From an uncultured Actinomyces sp. (lineage in GTDB: Bacteria > Actinomycetota > Actinomycetes > Actinomycetales > Actinomycetaceae): DNA of 7,423 bases. The notes beneath the pieces are model-generated. The model saw only the letters and a program-made list of their open reading frames with translations, did not search any database and was not told the DNA's origin. The stretch spans positions 1-7,423 of the forward strand of contig CAKAPY010000062.1 of NCBI GenBank assembly GCA_916719935.1. The letters run 5' to 3'. Positions 5,672 to 7,423 of the stretch are shown one piece after another (positions within the stretch are counted from its first letter, which is position 1; every line of letters begins with the position of its first letter). The position numbers and the translations under genes were made by a program.

Positions 5672-6622
5672 ATGTCTCGTCCAATGAATACAGCTCGTTG
5701 CTCGTCGGTGCTGGAACGCCAGCGCCGACGAGCCGGCCTCTCATTAATTGCCCCGGGAGGGGTTGCAGTTATTCTCTTTACCCTCCTGCCTCTCGCGCTT
5801 GCAGCGGTGTTCTCCTTTACCAAGTACGATCTGATTAACCCTCCGGAGTGGGTTGGTTTCGAGAACTACATTGGTCTCTTCTCCGATCAAGTCTTTTTAC
5901 AAGCAATCGGGAACACCCTGTACTTTGCTTTCGGCCAGGTTGCTATCGGCGTAGTAGTCGCCTTCATGATCGCCATGCTCTTCAGTCAAAAACTGCATGG
6001 GAACTCGGTGATGAGAACGATCGTTTATATGCCGCAAGCGATGTCCTATGTCATTGTTGCCCTGTTCTGGTCCTTCTTCTTCGATCCATTCTCAGGTCCA
6101 ATCAATGAGTTTCTCCAAGACATGGGAATGCCGAAGATTTACTTCCTCACTGAATCATCTACGGCGATGCCCTCAATTTTGATTGTGTCCTTGTGGCGCA
6201 ACATGGGCTACTACATGGTCATCTTGCTAGCCGGAATCCAAGCGATACCACCCCAGCTCATTGAAGCCGCTCAAATTGATGGAGCCGGTGCCTTCCGTCG
6301 CTTGATTTACGTTGTGATACCGCAGATGAAAAATACTCTGTTCTTCGTGGCAATCACTTGGTTAATGGGTGGTTTCCAAATGTTCACTCAGGCTTACGTC
6401 ATGACCCAAGGTGGCCCTGAAAACTCCACGCGAACGATCGTCTACGAGCTTTATGAATCAGCGTTCACCTACCTAGATATTGGCCGAGCATGCGCCATTG
6501 CTGTCTTGCTCTTCTCGACAGTGATTGTCGTCGGTCTGCCCGTTCGCCTGTTCCAAAATCGGGCAGCACGTCGCAGTGCTACCCCTGAGCGCACACTTGA
6601 GCACGCTGGAGGGACGCGATGA
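5672..6622 (+). CDS. Carbohydrate ABC transporter permease, MalF/UgpA-like
   Basis: A 316-residue inner-membrane subunit of a CUT1-type importer, with about six membrane helices. It starts with a short basic segment, then a first helix (APGGVAVILFTLLPLALAAV), and FTKYDLINPPEWVGFENY, the typical first periplasmic stretch of MalF/UgpA-type permeases. The cytoplasmic EAA loop, which docks on the ATPase, is clear: E198-A-A...D-G204...P217 (IEAAQIDGAGAFRRLIYVVIP). The AYVMTQGGP block before the final helices is also typical. ATG 5672 is chosen because it lies 1 base after the binding-protein stop; a second in-frame ATG at 5684 is possible, and neither has a strong ribosome site, so translation is probably coupled to the upstream gene. 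Its end overlaps the next permease by 4 bases (ATGA). It should pair with that subunit as the transmembrane heterodimer. Confidence 0.93.
   Translation: MSRPMNTARCSSVLERQRRRAGLSLIAPGGVAVILFTLLPLALAAVFSFTKYDLINPPEWVGFENYIGLFSDQVFLQAIGNTLYFAFGQVAIGVVVAFMIAMLFSQKLHGNSVMRTIVYMPQAMSYVIVALFWSFFFDPFSGPINEFLQDMGMPKIYFLTESSTAMPSILIVSLWRNMGYYMVILLAGIQAIPPQLIEAAQIDGAGAFRRLIYVVIPQMKNTLFFVAITWLMGGFQMFTQAYVMTQGGPENSTRTIVYELYESAFTYLDIGRACAIAVLLFSTVIVVGLPVRLFQNRAARRSATPERTLEHAGGTR
6608..6613 (+). promoter_or_regulatory. Ribosome binding site of the second permease
   Basis: GGAGGG ends 5 bases before ATG 6619, inside the end of the first permease gene. It fixes the start of the second permease and shows coupled translation. 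Confidence 0.7.
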
Positions 6623-7423
6623 GAAACATTCTTCGATCCGGCATCTTCCATACGCTTGCCCTGATCATTACAGCTCTATACGTTGTCCCCTTAGCCTCGA
6701 TTTTCTTGGTTGCCCTAGCTCCGGCAGATCGTGAATTGCAGTTCGGTATTCCCGATGAATTCGCCTGGTCGAACTTCGCTGAAGCGATGCGTGCAGAGAA
6801 CTTCCCCCTCTTCTTCGCGAACTCACTTGTCGTGTCTCTAGCGTCGACGGTGCTTCAGGTCCTTTTATGCGCGATGGCCGGCTATGCGCTTGCAAAGATG
6901 CCGATCCCGGGTAAGAAGACCATCATGCTCGTCCTCATCGCGCTCATCATTGTTCCTCCGGAAGTCATGATGGTCCCGCTCTTCGTTATCGTCACGCACG
7001 TCCCCTTTTCTGGAGGTAACGACCTTTGGGGAAACGGCGGCTCTGGACTACTGGATACGTACGCGGCCCTAGTTGTCCCGCACGTGATTTCTGCGCTGTG
7101 TATTTTCTTGATGCGCCAGTTCTACTTGGATCTTCCCGATGAACTGGGTGAATCGGCGCGAGTCGATGGTGCAAGTGAGGGACGTATCTTCTGGCAGATC
7201 TACACTCCGCTTGCCCTTCCAGCAGTTGCTGTCGTTTCGGTTCTTGCTTTCCAAGGGGCGTGGAATGACTTCTTGTGGCCGCTGGTATCCGTGAAATCAA
7301 ACGATATGCGTACGCTCCAATTAGGACTAGCAGTCTTCTATCAAGAGAACTCAACCCAGTGGAGCCTGTTGATGGCAGCAGTCATCCTCATGACATTGCC
7401 AATCGTCGTGATCTTCCTGTTTG
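6619..7423 (+). CDS. Carbohydrate ABC transporter permease, MalG/UgpE-like, 3' end outside window
   Basis: The open frame from ATG 6619 runs to the right edge without a stop, giving 268 residues of the second CUT1 permease; MalG-type proteins are usually about 275-300, so little is missing. It begins MRNILRSGIFHTLALI and has a first helix ending in PLASIFLVALAP, then FAWSNFAEAM, NSLVVSLAST and AGYALAKM, all typical of this subunit. The extracytoplasmic stretch VPFSGGNDLWGNGGSG fits CUT1 MalG-like permeases. The EAA loop is present as a variant, E178-S-A...D-G184...P197 (GESARVDGASEGRIFWQIYTPL), where Ser replaces the first Ala. QGAWNDFLWPLV follows, again a family landmark. It is translated from an ATGA overlap with the first permease behind GGAGGG and would complete the membrane channel. 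The ATPase partner is not in the window. Confidence 0.94.
   Translation, partial: MRNILRSGIFHTLALIITALYVVPLASIFLVALAPADRELQFGIPDEFAWSNFAEAMRAENFPLFFANSLVVSLASTVLQVLLCAMAGYALAKMPIPGKKTIMLVLIALIIVPPEVMMVPLFVIVTHVPFSGGNDLWGNGGSGLLDTYAALVVPHVISALCIFLMRQFYLDLPDELGESARVDGASEGRIFWQIYTPLALPAVAVVSVLAFQGAWNDFLWPLVSVKSNDMRTLQLGLAVFYQENSTQWSLLMAAVILMTLPIVVIFLF

Noticed and set aside
6992..7354. Open frame of 120 codons on the - strand over the second permease
   Set aside because: It is antisense to conserved permease motifs, including the EAA loop; its protein is basic and featureless.
1..7423. CRISPR array, insertion sequence, prophage or toxin-antitoxin module
   Set aside because: No regularly spaced repeats, transposase motifs, terminal inverted repeats or small toxin/antitoxin pairs are seen; apart from the tRNA and short spacers, the window is ordinary coding sequence.

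Overview
The window looks like a chromosomal segment of a high-GC Gram-positive bacterium, probably an Actinomycetaceae-type actinobacterium. The gene types, frequent GTG starts and the style of the MscS and sugar-transporter proteins point that way, but nothing seen fixes the genus. All protein genes run on the + strand; only a tRNA-Lys gene is on the - strand. The layout is gene-dense, and the longest stretch without a gene is about 158 bases.

Region 1 (about 1-3444) holds four closely spaced genes. They are the 3' part of a small-conductance mechanosensitive (MscS-family) channel with a long basic/acidic cytoplasmic tail, a methionine-R-sulfoxide reductase (msrB), and two tandem, translationally coupled paralogues of the RhtA-like EamA/DMT exporter family. 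Gaps are 15 bases (mscS-msrB) and 7 bases (msrB-DMT1), and DMT1/DMT2 overlap by 4 bases, so a single transcript is plausible. The mscS reading frame is closed by a stop at bases 4-6, just where conserved MscS protein sequence should continue upstream. This means either a frameshift or a sequence error at the left edge.

Region 2 (3461-4237) has tRNA-Lys(TTT) on the - strand, converging on the DMT pair and diverging from a 212-residue acidic protein that I do not recognise. No clear hairpin terminator separates the DMT genes from the tRNA.

Region 3 (4238-7423) is the start of a CUT1-type carbohydrate ABC importer operon. It has a good sigma70-like promoter (TTGGCA-17-TAGTAT) with an imperfect inverted repeat around it, then a lipoprotein solute-binding protein and two MalF/MalG-like permeases, the second cut by the right edge. 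The genes are 1 base apart and then overlap by 4 bases. The binding protein would capture a sugar or oligosaccharide outside the membrane and pass it to the permease heterodimer. No ATPase gene is visible; it would have to lie beyond the window or be a shared MsiK/MsmK-type protein.

I found no convincing novel system. The most useful items to follow up are the left-edge frame break, the unrecognised 212-residue protein, the coupled exporter duplication, and the symmetric elements around the sugar-operon promoter.
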